NCBI GenBank assembly: GCA_040772505.1
Contig: JAXGYA010000005.1
Location: 124,001-188,000 of the forward strand
From: Mariniphaga sp040772505
Lineage (GTDB): Bacteria; Bacteroidota; Bacteroidia; Bacteroidales; Prolixibacteraceae
DNA: 64,000 nucleotides
Direction of reading: 5' to 3'
Shown: positions 43,280 through 52,077 of the stretch, one piece after another
Layout of the letters: every line of letters starts with the position of its first letter
Numbering within the stretch: position 1 is the stretch's first letter
Notes under the pieces: generated by a model
The model's database searches: none
Seen by the model: only the letters and a program-made list of their open reading frames with translations
What the model was told of the DNA's origin: nothing
Translations under genes and position numbers: made by a program

Positions 43280-45082
43280 TTATCTTATCGTTTCCCTCGT
43301 CTCTCCACATTTCAACATCGCATCCCCGAAATAGGGATTGCGTATCTCTTCGGTTTCACTCAGCCAATAAGCGCCCTTATCGTTGTTTGCCATGGGGCAG
43401 TATTGGTAGTAAGCAGTTACGTTTCCTAAGCCGAACATTTTTACACTTTTGTAGAAAGCAAGATTAAACTGCACAAATTCCTGACGTTGTTTTTCAATAT
43501 CACTCGATTTACTGATTGCATTTATTGTACTGTTCAATGTCTCTAATTGATCCATCCACATCATGTGTGCATCACCTTTAAGCAACCCCATATCCACCAA
43601 TTTTAAAGCTGTGATTACATCTTTTGCTTCGTTAGCTACTTTTTTGGCATCGGTTTCTACAAAAGCATTTTTCATCACCAGATAAGCATTGTAAACTTTT
43701 GTTAGTTGCGCCTTAAAAGCCGGTGGGGTTGTTTCAGTGAGCGATTCAACCGGAGCGAAGCTTTCGCTTGCATCCTCCATTTCCGTTCCGCCGTGATCGT
43801 GCCCGGTCATGGCTGCACCGTCTTCGGGGTGCATCATGCTCGGTTTTCCGGCAAGTTGTGCGGCTGCATCGATGCTGAATGTACCGCTCACGGCAATTTC
43901 TTCACCTTCATCCAGACCGCTTTCAACCAGATAGCTGTTGCCCAAATCCGGGCCGAGGATAACTTCGCGCATCATAAAGTTCACTCCGGTTTCGGTTTCC
44001 GATTTAACATATACCAGCGAGCGTTTCCCGGTCCACATCACAGCAGTTTTTGGCACCGAAAGATTACCGGCTTTTGCAGGCAGCCTGGCTTCCACTGTTC
44101 CTGAAGCAAACATTTCCGGCTTCAGCCTTAATCTGCTGTTTGCCATTTCAACCCGTGCTTTGGCTACCCGTGTTTTCGGATCAATTACCGGATCGAGGTA
44201 AGAGATTGTGCCGGCAAAGGTTTCTCCTGGAAGAGAAGCTACCGTAAACACAACCTTATCGCCTTTTTTAATCCAGGGCATATCCGATTCATAGACATCA
44301 AAAAGCAACCACACTTTTGAAAGGTCGGCAATTTGGTAAATTGCCTCTCCCCTTCGTATGTAATCGCCTAAGTTGACCATTTTTTGGGTTACATAGCCCG
44401 AAACATCTGCCTGCACATCAAAGGTTTCTTTGGTAGTTTTTGATTGCAAAATTTGCTCTATCTGCTTGTCGGTTAACTTCCAGTTTTTTAACTTCTCTTT
44501 AGCTGCAATTAAGAGTTGAGGTTGTGTTTCCGCCAATTTCTGAGCTTCAAAAAGTTCCTCCTGCGCAGTTACCAATTCGGGGGAATAAACCGATGCAATT
44601 ACCTGACCCTTATTTACATAGTCGCCGGTAAAATTTACCAACAGGTTTTCAATTCTGCCGGGTATGTGCGAGGATTGGGAATAAACCAAACGCTCGTCGG
44701 ATTGCACTTTGCCATTTAACCGCACGGATTTTAAAGGCTCAGTTTTCCCAACCAGAGCAGTGTGAACACTGGCTAATTGCATAGCCGTTTGCGACATGCT
44801 TATAGCCATCGGGTCTATATCGCCGTTGTGATCATCTTCCAACGGAATTAAATCCATACCGCAGATGGGGCAATCGCCCGGCTCGTTTTGACGGATTTGC
44901 GGATGCATGGAGCAGGTCCAGATTTGTTGATGTGTTGATGTGTTGATTTGCTGATGTGTTGATTGGTTGATGTGTTGATTGGTGGATTCTGTGGATTGAT
45001 GATTCCCCAACAAATATCCAATCAAACCTCCGATGACTAAAACAGCAATCAGAATCGCTATAATTTGTTTAATAGATTTCAT
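43280..45082 (-). CDS. cusB: CusB-type RND membrane-fusion protein with HMBD and DUF3347 domains
   Basis: Periplasmic adaptor of a Cu/Ag RND efflux pump, 600 residues. It has an N-terminal membrane anchor (residues 7-25), a low-complexity stretch STNQHINQST... (33-54), an HMBD module TCSMHPQIRQNEPGDCPICGMDL (57-77 or so), then the fusion-protein core (VRLNGKVQSDERLVYSQSSH, lipoyl/hairpin region with LVTAQEELFEAQKLAETQP, and SVPKTAVMWTGKRSLVYV). The last 130 residues are DUF3347 (VYNAYLVMKNAFV, YYQYCPMANNDKGAYWLS, MLKCG). Met-rich linkers such as MMHPEDGAAMTGHDH add metal ligands. It is 35 bases upstream of the DUF3347 paralogue. Confidence 0.92.
   Translation of the reverse strand: MKSIKQIIAILIAVLVIGGLIGYLLGNHQSTESTNQHINQSTHQQINTSTHQQIWTCSMHPQIRQNEPGDCPICGMDLIPLEDDHNGDIDPMAISMSQTAMQLASVHTALVGKTEPLKSVRLNGKVQSDERLVYSQSSHIPGRIENLLVNFTGDYVNKGQVIASVYSPELVTAQEELFEAQKLAETQPQLLIAAKEKLKNWKLTDKQIEQILQSKTTKETFDVQADVSGYVTQKMVNLGDYIRRGEAIYQIADLSKVWLLFDVYESDMPWIKKGDKVVFTVASLPGETFAGTISYLDPVIDPKTRVAKARVEMANSRLRLKPEMFASGTVEARLPAKAGNLSVPKTAVMWTGKRSLVYVKSETETGVNFMMREVILGPDLGNSYLVESGLDEGEEIAVSGTFSIDAAAQLAGKPSMMHPEDGAAMTGHDHGGTEMEDASESFAPVESLTETTPPAFKAQLTKVYNAYLVMKNAFVETDAKKVANEAKDVITALKLVDMGLLKGDAHMMWMDQLETLNSTINAISKSSDIEKQRQEFVQFNLAFYKSVKMFGLGNVTAYYQYCPMANNDKGAYWLSETEEIRNPYFGDAMLKCGETRETIR
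44924..44986. repeat. Short tandem repeat inside cusB
   Basis: Tandem units of GATGTGTTGATTTGCTGATG type (7 to 10 bases: GTGTTGAT, TTGCTGAT, GGTTGAT) encode the polar stretch around residues 33-54 of CusB. A similar repeat of CACATCA units occurs between genes at 45475-45520. Confidence 0.65.
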
Positions 45083-45117
45083 TTTTATTCTTTTTTAATT
45101 TTGTAGATGATATTATT

Positions 45118-45441
45118 TTATTGAGTAACTTTTGAATGGATAGAATCATGTACTTCATCCCGATTGGAGGAGGATGGATAACTTTTTGCACTTTCGCATA
45201 ATAGAAGCCAGTAATCGGTCTCTATTGCTTCTTTATGGGCTATTTTAAGTTTATGAATAAAATCAGCCCTGCTTTCACTGCTTTGTGCTTCCCGGACATT
45301 GGCTCCAATACTTGTTCCCGATCTTAAAAGTTGACGTGCTATCACATATTTCCGTTCGCTTTCTAACAATTCCGAATATTCAATTATCTCCAAAGCAAAT
45401 TCAAAGCTTAAATCCAAAATCTCATTTTTACGTTCCTTCAT
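45118..45441 (-). CDS. Four-helix bundle protein (S23/IVS-encoded family), first copy
   Basis: A 107-residue all-helical protein of the family first found in 23S rRNA intervening sequences. Marks are LDLSFEFALEIIEYSELL, the core VIARQLLRSGTSIGANVREAQSSES, and FIHKLKIAHKEAIETDYWLLLC. The function is unknown; structures show a pentameric four-helix bundle. It lies between cusB (35 bases downstream) and the TolC-type gene (77 bases upstream) inside the efflux operon, not in an rRNA gene. Confidence 0.88.
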   Translation of the reverse strand: MKERKNEILDLSFEFALEIIEYSELLESERKYVIARQLLRSGTSIGANVREAQSSESRADFIHKLKIAHKEAIETDYWLLLCESAKSYPSSSNRDEVHDSIHSKVTQ

Positions 45442-45474
45442 TATTATTATTTTTTCGTGTTCATCTTAATTTTT

Positions 45475-45520
45475 CACATCACCACATCATCAAATCAGCA
45501 CATCACCACATCACCACATC
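45475..45520. repeat. Short tandem CACATCA repeat, intergenic
   Basis: Six or so units of CACATCAC/AATCAGCA type fill the gap between the first four-helix-bundle gene and the stop of the TolC-type gene. The unit has the same wording, read on the other strand, as the repeat inside cusB. There is no spacer structure, so it is not a CRISPR array. Confidence 0.6.
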
Positions 45521-46745
45521 AATACTCATAAGCCATAATATATTTCAACTTAGCCATCTCAATCTGATATTGTACTTCTGCAGTGGCTTTCATTTGTTCG
45601 TATTTCAGCAGTTGTTGTTGCATGCGCAAAACTTCCTCAAATTGCTCTCCCGAATTGCTGTAGGCGCTAAACAAGAGATTAAGTGCCTGCTTCGATACCC
45701 GCGTTTGCTGGTCGTATAGTTCAATCAATTGTTGTTGGCGCTGGAGTTCGAACCAGGTTGTTTCGTAATTAGAGATAAGCATATTTGCGGTTTCCTCTTT
45801 TTGCAGAGAGTAACTTTCCTGCATCAGTTGCGCCTCTTTTTCGGCCGCTTTGTATTTCTTCCTGAAAATGGGAATGCTCACTGAAACCATTGGCATCAGC
45901 ACATCTTTTCCGTTGTCGGTCATACCGCCGTTGGAGTTTTTGTCCATGAACATATATTCCAGACCAACACCCAATTTGGGCAAGCCTTGTTTTTGCGCTG
46001 CTATTTCGCTTGCCTTGCTTGCCTGCACTTTCAATTCAAGCGCATCTAAAAGTGGGTTTTCCGCCAGCAGAGAATCCTTCCGGATTTTGTTCTCCACGAA
46101 TTCAATTTTCAGGGAATCGGCAATTTCAACTTCTGCACTTTCGTCTCTGTTAAGCAGTTTGTTGAAAGTGGCAACCAGAGGTTTTTCTTTCTGGTTGAGG
46201 ATTTCGAGATTAGTCGCGGCGTCTTTCAGCATAATATCCACGCGTAAAACATCGACCATGGGAGCCATCCCGTTTTTGAATTTTGTGTTGGCAACGGATT
46301 TGTAAGCTTCCAGAATTTCGATGTTTTCCCGCTCAATCCGCTGCCAGCGGTTCAACTCGAAGAGAGGATAGAATGCGGCTGAAACTTGAAAAAACAGTTG
46401 ATTCCGGGCATCTAAAAACGCCTGGTATTTAGCTTCTGCCATTAAAGCCGCGGCATCGCCCTGCGCTTCCAAAGTCCCAAACCAGGGAAACATCTGACTG
46501 ACAGACAGTGTTGCCCGTTGCGAGCCCATTTTCGGAATAAAATAGCCGAACGAAAAAGTGGGATCGAGAAGGGAACTCACCTGCGGCACTTTTTGCATGG
46601 CTGCTTCAAACTCCTTGAATTTGGCTTGCAGACCGGGGTTGTTTTGAGAAGCTATTTTAAAATAATCTTGCAAAGACTGGGCATTCCCCTCGTAACCTGA
46701 GATCAGGGAAATAAATAAAAATAGGTTGAGATATAGCGTTTTCAT
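45519..46745 (-). CDS. cusC: TolC-family outer membrane efflux protein (CusC-like)
   Basis: Outer-membrane channel of the Cus-like system, 408 residues. Signal peptide MKTLYLNLFLFISLISGYEGNA is followed by two OEP repeats of long helices: LQDYFKIASQNNPGLQAKFKEFEAA, DVLRVDIMLKDAATNLEILN, then VQASKASEIAAQKQGLPKLGVGLEYMF and YNSNG-like C-terminal helices. The arrangement matches a trimeric TolC-type barrel and tunnel. The ATG overlaps the stop of the second four-helix-bundle gene by 4 bases, so translation is coupled. Confidence 0.88.
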   Translation of the reverse strand: MKTLYLNLFLFISLISGYEGNAQSLQDYFKIASQNNPGLQAKFKEFEAAMQKVPQVSSLLDPTFSFGYFIPKMGSQRATLSVSQMFPWFGTLEAQGDAAALMAEAKYQAFLDARNQLFFQVSAAFYPLFELNRWQRIERENIEILEAYKSVANTKFKNGMAPMVDVLRVDIMLKDAATNLEILNQKEKPLVATFNKLLNRDESAEVEIADSLKIEFVENKIRKDSLLAENPLLDALELKVQASKASEIAAQKQGLPKLGVGLEYMFMDKNSNGGMTDNGKDVLMPMVSVSIPIFRKKYKAAEKEAQLMQESYSLQKEETANMLISNYETTWFELQRQQQLIELYDQQTRVSKQALNLLFSAYSNSGEQFEEVLRMQQQLLKYEQMKATAEVQYQIEMAKLKYIMAYEY

Positions 46746-47128
46746 TTGTTTTGTGCATTTTTATAAGTTACCGAAATAAAATTGTTTAATTTTATTTCCA
46801 GAGAATCATGTATTTGTTTTAGCTCGTCAAAAGTTGCCACATCAATTATTTTTCGTTCCAGCATTAATTCAGCCCAATGCTGAATTGCTTCAGATAAAGA
46901 ACCCCGGGAAAAATGATAGAAACGTATCTTTTCCAGATAATGAAATCTAGCGTATCCTTCAGCTATGTTGGCACCAATAGAATCTGTTGCCCTTAGAAAC
47001 TGATCTCCAATTATTTTCTTTTGTTCAAAAGTTAGATCGGAAAAGATGTTCCATGCAATGGTTGATAGTTGTCGAGCCATTTGATAAACAACCAGACCTT
47101 TAAGCGGAATAAATTTAGACGTCTTCAT
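46742..47128 (-). CDS. Four-helix bundle protein (S23/IVS-encoded family), second copy
   Basis: A 128-residue helical protein of the same family as the one at 45118, but only distantly alike. It has the family core DQFLRATDSIGANIAEGYARF (compare SGTSIGANVREAQ in the other) and FYHFSRGSLSEAIQHWAEL. It lies between the CusA-type permease (111 bases upstream) and the TolC-type gene (4-base overlap). The function is unknown. Confidence 0.88.
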   Translation of the reverse strand: MKTSKFIPLKGLVVYQMARQLSTIAWNIFSDLTFEQKKIIGDQFLRATDSIGANIAEGYARFHYLEKIRFYHFSRGSLSEAIQHWAELMLERKIIDVATFDELKQIHDSLEIKLNNFISVTYKNAQNK

Positions 47129-47239
47129 TTTTTAGAAATTTTAAGTTATAGAAGATCTCCTTAAGTTAAATAAAATCAACCTAATGATTGGGATCTCCAT
47201 ATTTCAACTTATTATCAAAATATTTCCATTGTATTTTCT

Positions 47240-50200
47240 TTATTTTTCCTTCCCAATCTTCCCCTCTTCCCTCCAGCTATAAAGCACCGGCACGATAAAA
47301 TAGGTGATTGCTGCAAAAATCATCCCTCCAAAAGCCGGAATTGCCATAGGAATCATGATGTCTGCACCCCGTCCGGTAGAGGTAAGGATGGGTAGCAGCG
47401 CGATTATGGTTGTTGCCGAGGTCATTGCGGCAGGCCGGATTCTACGGTAGCCCGCTTCCACCACAGCCGCCCGTATTCCTTTCAGGTTATCGGCTTTATT
47501 TCGGGCGAAGCTTTGATCCAAGTAAGTAGCCATTAAAACACCGTCATCGGTAGCTATGCCGAAGAGGGCGATAAAGCCGACCCAAACTGCCACGCTCAGA
47601 TTTATTGTGTGCATTTGGAACAGCTCCCGAATGTTGGTGCCGAAGATGGAGAAATCAACAAACCAGCCCTGCCCGTAGAGCCATATCATCATAAAACCTC
47701 CGCTAAAAGCCATTGCAATGCCCGAGAAAACCATCAGCGAAGTGGAGACTGACTTAAACTGGAAGTAGAGAATCAGAAACACAATCACCAAAACCAACGG
47801 CACAATTATGGAGAGACGCTTTTCAGCCCGCACCTGATTTTCGTAACTGCCCGAGAATTTGTAACTCACTCCGGCCGGAACGTTTAAATCCCCGGAATCA
47901 ATACGGGCTTGTATCGCAACCCGTGCATCGTTGACCACGGTTACTTCGGAAAAACCCTCCCGTTTGTCGAATAAAACGTAACCCACCAAAAATGTCTCCT
48001 CACTTTTAATGGCCTGGGGCCCTCTAACGTATTCAAAATCTACAATTTGGGAGATAGGTATTTGAGCTCCAGTTGGTGTAGGGATCAGAATTTTACTTAG
48101 CGATTCGGGGTTGTCCCGAAGTTCGCGCGGGTAGCGCACCCGTACCGGGAAACGTTCGCGGCCTTCAACCGTGGAAGTAATTTTCATTCCTCCAATAGCT
48201 GTTTCAATGACTTGTTGCACATCTTCTATATTCAACCCGTAACGAGAAATCTCATCACGGTTAATATTCAGATGCAGGTAGGGTTTTCCCACAATCCGGT
48301 CGGCAAAAACTGCCTCGGCTTTTACCGAAGGCACTTCTTTCAATACCTCTTCCAACTGCATCCCAAATGCTTCAATCGTTGGCAGATCGGGTCCATATAC
48401 CTTAATGCCCATGGGAGCGCGCATGCCGGTTTGCAGCATTACCAAACGGGTTTCAATGGGTTGCAATTTCGGGGCAGAAGTTACGCCCGGAATTTTTGCC
48501 ACTTTCACAATTTCATCCCAAATATCATCGGGCGATTTGATTTCCGGTCGCCAATTGCGGTAATAATTCCCTTTGATATCCGGTATCAATTCCTGAAGAG
48601 TTACCCCACTGTGTAAGGCTTCTGTATTGGTAAGCGTATCTCCGTTGGTCAATATAAACCGGTCGTTTTTATCAACTTTAAACCTTACCCGGTGCCCTTT
48701 TTCGTTGAGCATGTATTCAGGCCGGTAGTTAATAACGTTTTCGTACATGGAGATGGGTGCAGGGTCTAAAGCAGACTCTACCCTTCCTAATTTTCCTACC
48801 GTAAGTTCAACTTCCGGAATGTTGGTCAACAACATATCCAATTGTCCCAGAACTTTGCGGTTGTATTCAAACCCTGAATGAGGCATGGAAGTAGGCATCA
48901 GCAGAAAGCTTCCTTCGTTGAGCGAAGGCATGAATTCTTTCCCGATTGCGGGGAATGTGTGGGTTAATCCCGACCACACTTTGGTGGTACGGATATTCCA
49001 CCCAAGCCCGTCGAAACCTTTGGCAACAAAACCAAAAACGGTACTGAATCCCATCCAGGTAACTGCTCCGAAAAGAATTAAAAAAGAGGGTATCAAAAGG
49101 AATGTGACTTTATTGTTCAAACACCAGCGGAGTATCGGCTTATAGAAATATTCGAGGATGATAAAAAACCCTAATATAATCATTACAAGCAGTGCAACGA
49201 ACAGCACATTTGTCACCAGGCTTTTAGCTGCTCCTAATGGCAACCAGTATTTAGCCAGCAACCAGATAACCCCAATAACCACAATTATGACTTCAGCATA
49301 CTCGAGTAACCAAGAAGCAAATAACAGCATTCGTTGCTTCACTACTGAAGTGGTTGAAGCGGGACTTTTGCCCGTTTCTGGTTTTTTTTCCCCAAAAAAC
49401 AAGCGTTTCCCGCGGAATGTTTTCACTACCCCGACAAGGCCAAACGCAAGTAAAATCAATCCGCCCCAGGTTTGTCCGGCAATAAGGGCGGCAATTCCGA
49501 TAGGGATAAGCGCAATGCTCAGCCACTTTCTGATTTTTTCATTCTTAATTTTTGCACCAAAAAACCAATGCGCCAGCGTGGGCATAATAAATAATGAAAT
49601 GATAAGTGCAGCAATCAATGCAAATGTTTTGGTAAACGCCAGAGGCCCGAAAAGTTTGCCTTCGGCGGCCTGCATGGTAAACACCGGGATAAAACTGACA
49701 ACGGTGGTTGAAACTGCAGTAAGTATTGCAGAACTTACTTCGGAAGCTCCGTTATAAATGGTAGTTATGAGTTTCTGTTCAGGGGGTGCCTCGTCAATGT
49801 GTTTGATGATGTTCTCTGACAGGATTATACCCAGGTCAACCATCGTACCAATAGCAATGGCAATACCCGACAATGCCACAATGTTGGCATCGACATGGAA
49901 ATAACGCATGGCAATAAAAACCATGAGCACGGCGATGGGAAGCAAACTGGAAATTAAAAAAGAAGCCCTAAGGTTGAACACCATAACGATGACCACCAAA
50001 ATAACGATCAGAATTTGAAGTGAAATGGCTTCTTCCAACGTTCCAAGGGTTTCTTGAATAAGCCCGGATCGGTCGTAAAATGGAACGATGGTTAACTGGC
50101 TTTCTACGCCATTGGGCAAAGTTTTTTTGGGCAGCCCGGGCGAAATTTCTTTTATTTTATCTTTTACGTTGTTGATGACCTGCAAGGGGTTCGCTCCATA

Positions 50201-51124
50201 GCGGGCAACCACCACGCCCCCAACTACCTCAGCGCCATCTTTATCGAGTGCGCCTCTCCGGGTAGCGGGACCCAACGAAACCACACCAATATCCTTAATG
50301 CGGATGGGGACATTTTCCTGTACGGCAACGACAGCTTTTTCAATGTCTTCGGTTTTTTTGACATAACCCAATCCGCGCACCAGGTACTCTGCCTGATTTA
50401 TTTCGATGGTTTTGGCACCTACATCTCTGTTCGATTTTTGCACCGCCTCCATTACTTTGTGAAGCGGGATATCATATGCCTTCAGCGCATCGGGGTTTAC
50501 GTCAATTTGGTACTCCTGCACAAATCCGCCAATGGAAGCCACCTCCGAAACACCTTCGGTAGCATTCAATCCATATTTCACATAAAAATCTTGTACGGTA
50601 CGTATTTCGTGCAAATCCCAGCCTCCTGTGGGATTTCCCTCTTTGTCGCGCCCTTCGATGGTGTACCAGTAAACTTGTCCTAACGCAGTAGCATCAGGTC
50701 CAAGCGCAGGTTGCACCCCCTCGGGTAACAACCCGGCTGGCAATGAACTCAGTTTTTCCAATATTCGCGATCGCGACCAGTAAAATTCAATATCTTCAGA
50801 GAAAATAACGAAAATGCTGGAAAAGCCGAAAATAGATGAACTACGGACAGATTGTACACCCGGGATACCTAATAAATAAGTGGTGAGCGGATACGAGATC
50901 TGATCTTCAATATCCTGTGGCGAGCGCCCCATCCACTCGGTAAACACAATTTGCTGGTTTTCACCAATATCAGGTATTGCATCTACCGGAACCGGGTCTT
51001 TTGGCAAAATTCCCGTGTCCCAGCCAAAGGGCGAGGTTACAATTCCCCAACTTACAAACAGAATAAGTACAAGCGTTGTAACCAACTTATTCTCAAGAAA
51101 AAAACGGATAATTTTATTTAACAT
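47240..51124 (-). CDS. cusA: CusA-type heavy-metal RND permease, enlarged
   Basis: Inner-membrane proton-driven pump for Cu(I)/Ag(I), 1294 residues. N-terminal DPVPVDAIPDIGENQQIVFTEW, QDIEDQISYPL and FGFSSIFVIF are typical of the HME group. Helix 4 has the monovalent-type motif AIGTMVDLGIILSEN with Asp430 in the proton-relay position. It is about 250 residues longer than E. coli CusA. One insert, at about residues 530-655, is hydrophobic and adds roughly four membrane helices (ALIPIGIAALIAGQTWGGL, VLFVALLVMIILGFFI); a second, near MLNEKGHRVRFKVDKNDRF, is soluble. It heads the operon cusA, 4HB, cusC, 4HB, cusB, DUF3347, haem protein. Confidence 0.93.
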   Translation of the reverse strand: MLNKIIRFFLENKLVTTLVLILFVSWGIVTSPFGWDTGILPKDPVPVDAIPDIGENQQIVFTEWMGRSPQDIEDQISYPLTTYLLGIPGVQSVRSSSIFGFSSIFVIFSEDIEFYWSRSRILEKLSSLPAGLLPEGVQPALGPDATALGQVYWYTIEGRDKEGNPTGGWDLHEIRTVQDFYVKYGLNATEGVSEVASIGGFVQEYQIDVNPDALKAYDIPLHKVMEAVQKSNRDVGAKTIEINQAEYLVRGLGYVKKTEDIEKAVVAVQENVPIRIKDIGVVSLGPATRRGALDKDGAEVVGGVVVARYGANPLQVINNVKDKIKEISPGLPKKTLPNGVESQLTIVPFYDRSGLIQETLGTLEEAISLQILIVILVVIVMVFNLRASFLISSLLPIAVLMVFIAMRYFHVDANIVALSGIAIAIGTMVDLGIILSENIIKHIDEAPPEQKLITTIYNGASEVSSAILTAVSTTVVSFIPVFTMQAAEGKLFGPLAFTKTFALIAALIISLFIMPTLAHWFFGAKIKNEKIRKWLSIALIPIGIAALIAGQTWGGLILLAFGLVGVVKTFRGKRLFFGEKKPETGKSPASTTSVVKQRMLLFASWLLEYAEVIIVVIGVIWLLAKYWLPLGAAKSLVTNVLFVALLVMIILGFFIILEYFYKPILRWCLNNKVTFLLIPSFLILFGAVTWMGFSTVFGFVAKGFDGLGWNIRTTKVWSGLTHTFPAIGKEFMPSLNEGSFLLMPTSMPHSGFEYNRKVLGQLDMLLTNIPEVELTVGKLGRVESALDPAPISMYENVINYRPEYMLNEKGHRVRFKVDKNDRFILTNGDTLTNTEALHSGVTLQELIPDIKGNYYRNWRPEIKSPDDIWDEIVKVAKIPGVTSAPKLQPIETRLVMLQTGMRAPMGIKVYGPDLPTIEAFGMQLEEVLKEVPSVKAEAVFADRIVGKPYLHLNINRDEISRYGLNIEDVQQVIETAIGGMKITSTVEGRERFPVRVRYPRELRDNPESLSKILIPTPTGAQIPISQIVDFEYVRGPQAIKSEETFLVGYVLFDKREGFSEVTVVNDARVAIQARIDSGDLNVPAGVSYKFSGSYENQVRAEKRLSIIVPLVLVIVFLILYFQFKSVSTSLMVFSGIAMAFSGGFMMIWLYGQGWFVDFSIFGTNIRELFQMHTINLSVAVWVGFIALFGIATDDGVLMATYLDQSFARNKADNLKGIRAAVVEAGYRRIRPAAMTSATTIIALLPILTSTGRGADIMIPMAIPAFGGMIFAAITYFIVPVLYSWREEGKIGKEK

Positions 51125-51166
51125 GTAATTTCAATTATGAGTTTTATAATGATTAATGAAGTACAT

Positions 51167-51197
51167 AAAGGGTTTTCGCACATCACAAAAAGCCCTT
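51167..51197 (-). terminator. Possible terminator or attenuator hairpin upstream of cusA
   Basis: AAAGGGTTTT (51167-51176) and AAAAAGCCCTT (51187-51197) form a stem with one bulged base in the 89-base gap between the HYC_CC_PP gene and cusA. On the minus strand no long T run follows, so it may be only a weak terminator letting some transcription into cusA. Confidence 0.35.
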
Positions 51198-51213
51198 GCT
51201 TATCATAATAAAA

Positions 51214-51591
51214 TCATAAAAGATATACCTGCTTCAGAGAAAGTGTTTTTTGGATGGGTAGTAAGGGGGGCGTTTCAATAAAGTTCAGCGCTGCAACATC
51301 CGTTTCAGGGTTATTTAATAATTCCACAGTGAACAGGTCATTTCCCCATAAATCAAGTTCTGACAGATCGGGGATGGTTGGATTTGCGGGTATTGAAAAA
51401 TCCTCTTTAAGCTGATATACCTGTGTTTCGTTGTGGCAGCAATTGTCCATGTCACAGCAGGAATCATTGTCACTGAATACCGAAACAGAAACCAGACTTT
51501 CTTCGCAATAATGTTTCGACACAGCCATTCCTATTGTTGAAACCAACAATACAAGAGATAAGATAATATGACTGATTCTTTTTAACATCAC
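51214..51591 (-). CDS. HYC_CC_PP family small exported protein
   Basis: A 125-residue protein with a signal peptide (MLKRISHIILSLVLLVSTIGMAVS). The name-giving motifs are visible: KHYCEE just after the signal, SCCDMDNCCHNE in the middle (four Cys as two CC pairs), and TPPLLP near the end. Such proteins are found in Bacteroidota metal-resistance loci and probably bind Cu or another thiophilic metal in the periplasm, but no activity is proven. It is the first gene of the minus-strand Cus cluster. Confidence 0.8.
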   Translation of the reverse strand: MMLKRISHIILSLVLLVSTIGMAVSKHYCEESLVSVSVFSDNDSCCDMDNCCHNETQVYQLKEDFSIPANPTIPDLSELDLWGNDLFTVELLNNPETDVAALNFIETPPLLPIQKTLSLKQVYLL

Positions 51592-51637
51592 AGCAAATGA
51601 AACAAATAAATTCTAAAAATGTTCTTTTCGAATAATT

Positions 51638-52015
51638 TTAATGTGGCAAATGACCATTAAATAAAAAAACTACGTGCTTGTTTAGCACTAAACAATACAA
51701 ACGTAAATTTTCAACAGGAATTTCAAACACCTGCATTTGTTTCGCCGGTGGGGGTAAGGCATGTACATCGGCTGTAATAGATTCATTTCTGAATAATTGT
51801 TTTTTTGCTCCAATGTTTTCTCCGATTTCTTCAATCCAAACCAACAGATTCGAGAGGTCTTCTTATACTTCCTCTATCTCCTACATACGGTTTAAAAAGT
51901 CAAAAAACTCATTGACATCTTTTTCTTATCCATCTTCTTCTAAATGAACGGTATAGTATTTTACAATGTCAAATTGAAATTCTTCCAATCGTTTTATGTG
52001 TACAAATATATTCAC
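51638..52015 (-). pseudogene. Degenerate hypothetical gene with three in-frame stops
   Basis: Reading from GTG at 52015 gives a continuous protein-like sequence broken by stops TAA, TAG and TAA: IKRLEEFQFDIVKYYTVHL-EEDG, EKDVNEFFDFLNRM, EIEEV, then EDLSNLLVWIEEIGENIGAK and KQLFRNESITADVHALPPPA, ending ENLRLYCLVLNKHVVFLFNG-HLPH. The ENLRLYC / VVFLFNG ending looks like a small uncharacterised Bacteroidota family (some members sit in toxin-antitoxin-like pairs; from memory). Homologues seem to run on past FNG, so the 3' end is cut too. It occupies most of the 486-base gap before the response regulator. Confidence 0.65.
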
Positions 52016-52077
52016 ATTTATGCTAATTTTATCAACAATTACCAATTTTTTTGTAAATTACTGATTTTAAAAATAAA

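Noticed and set aside
45475..45520. Possible CRISPR-like array of CACATCA units
   Set aside because: Units are 7-10 bases with no spacers; a simple tandem repeat.
51638..52015. Stop-codon reassignment or readthrough in the three-stop gene
   Set aside because: Two different stop codons are involved and neighbouring genes end normally at TAA, TAG and TGA, so gene decay is simpler.
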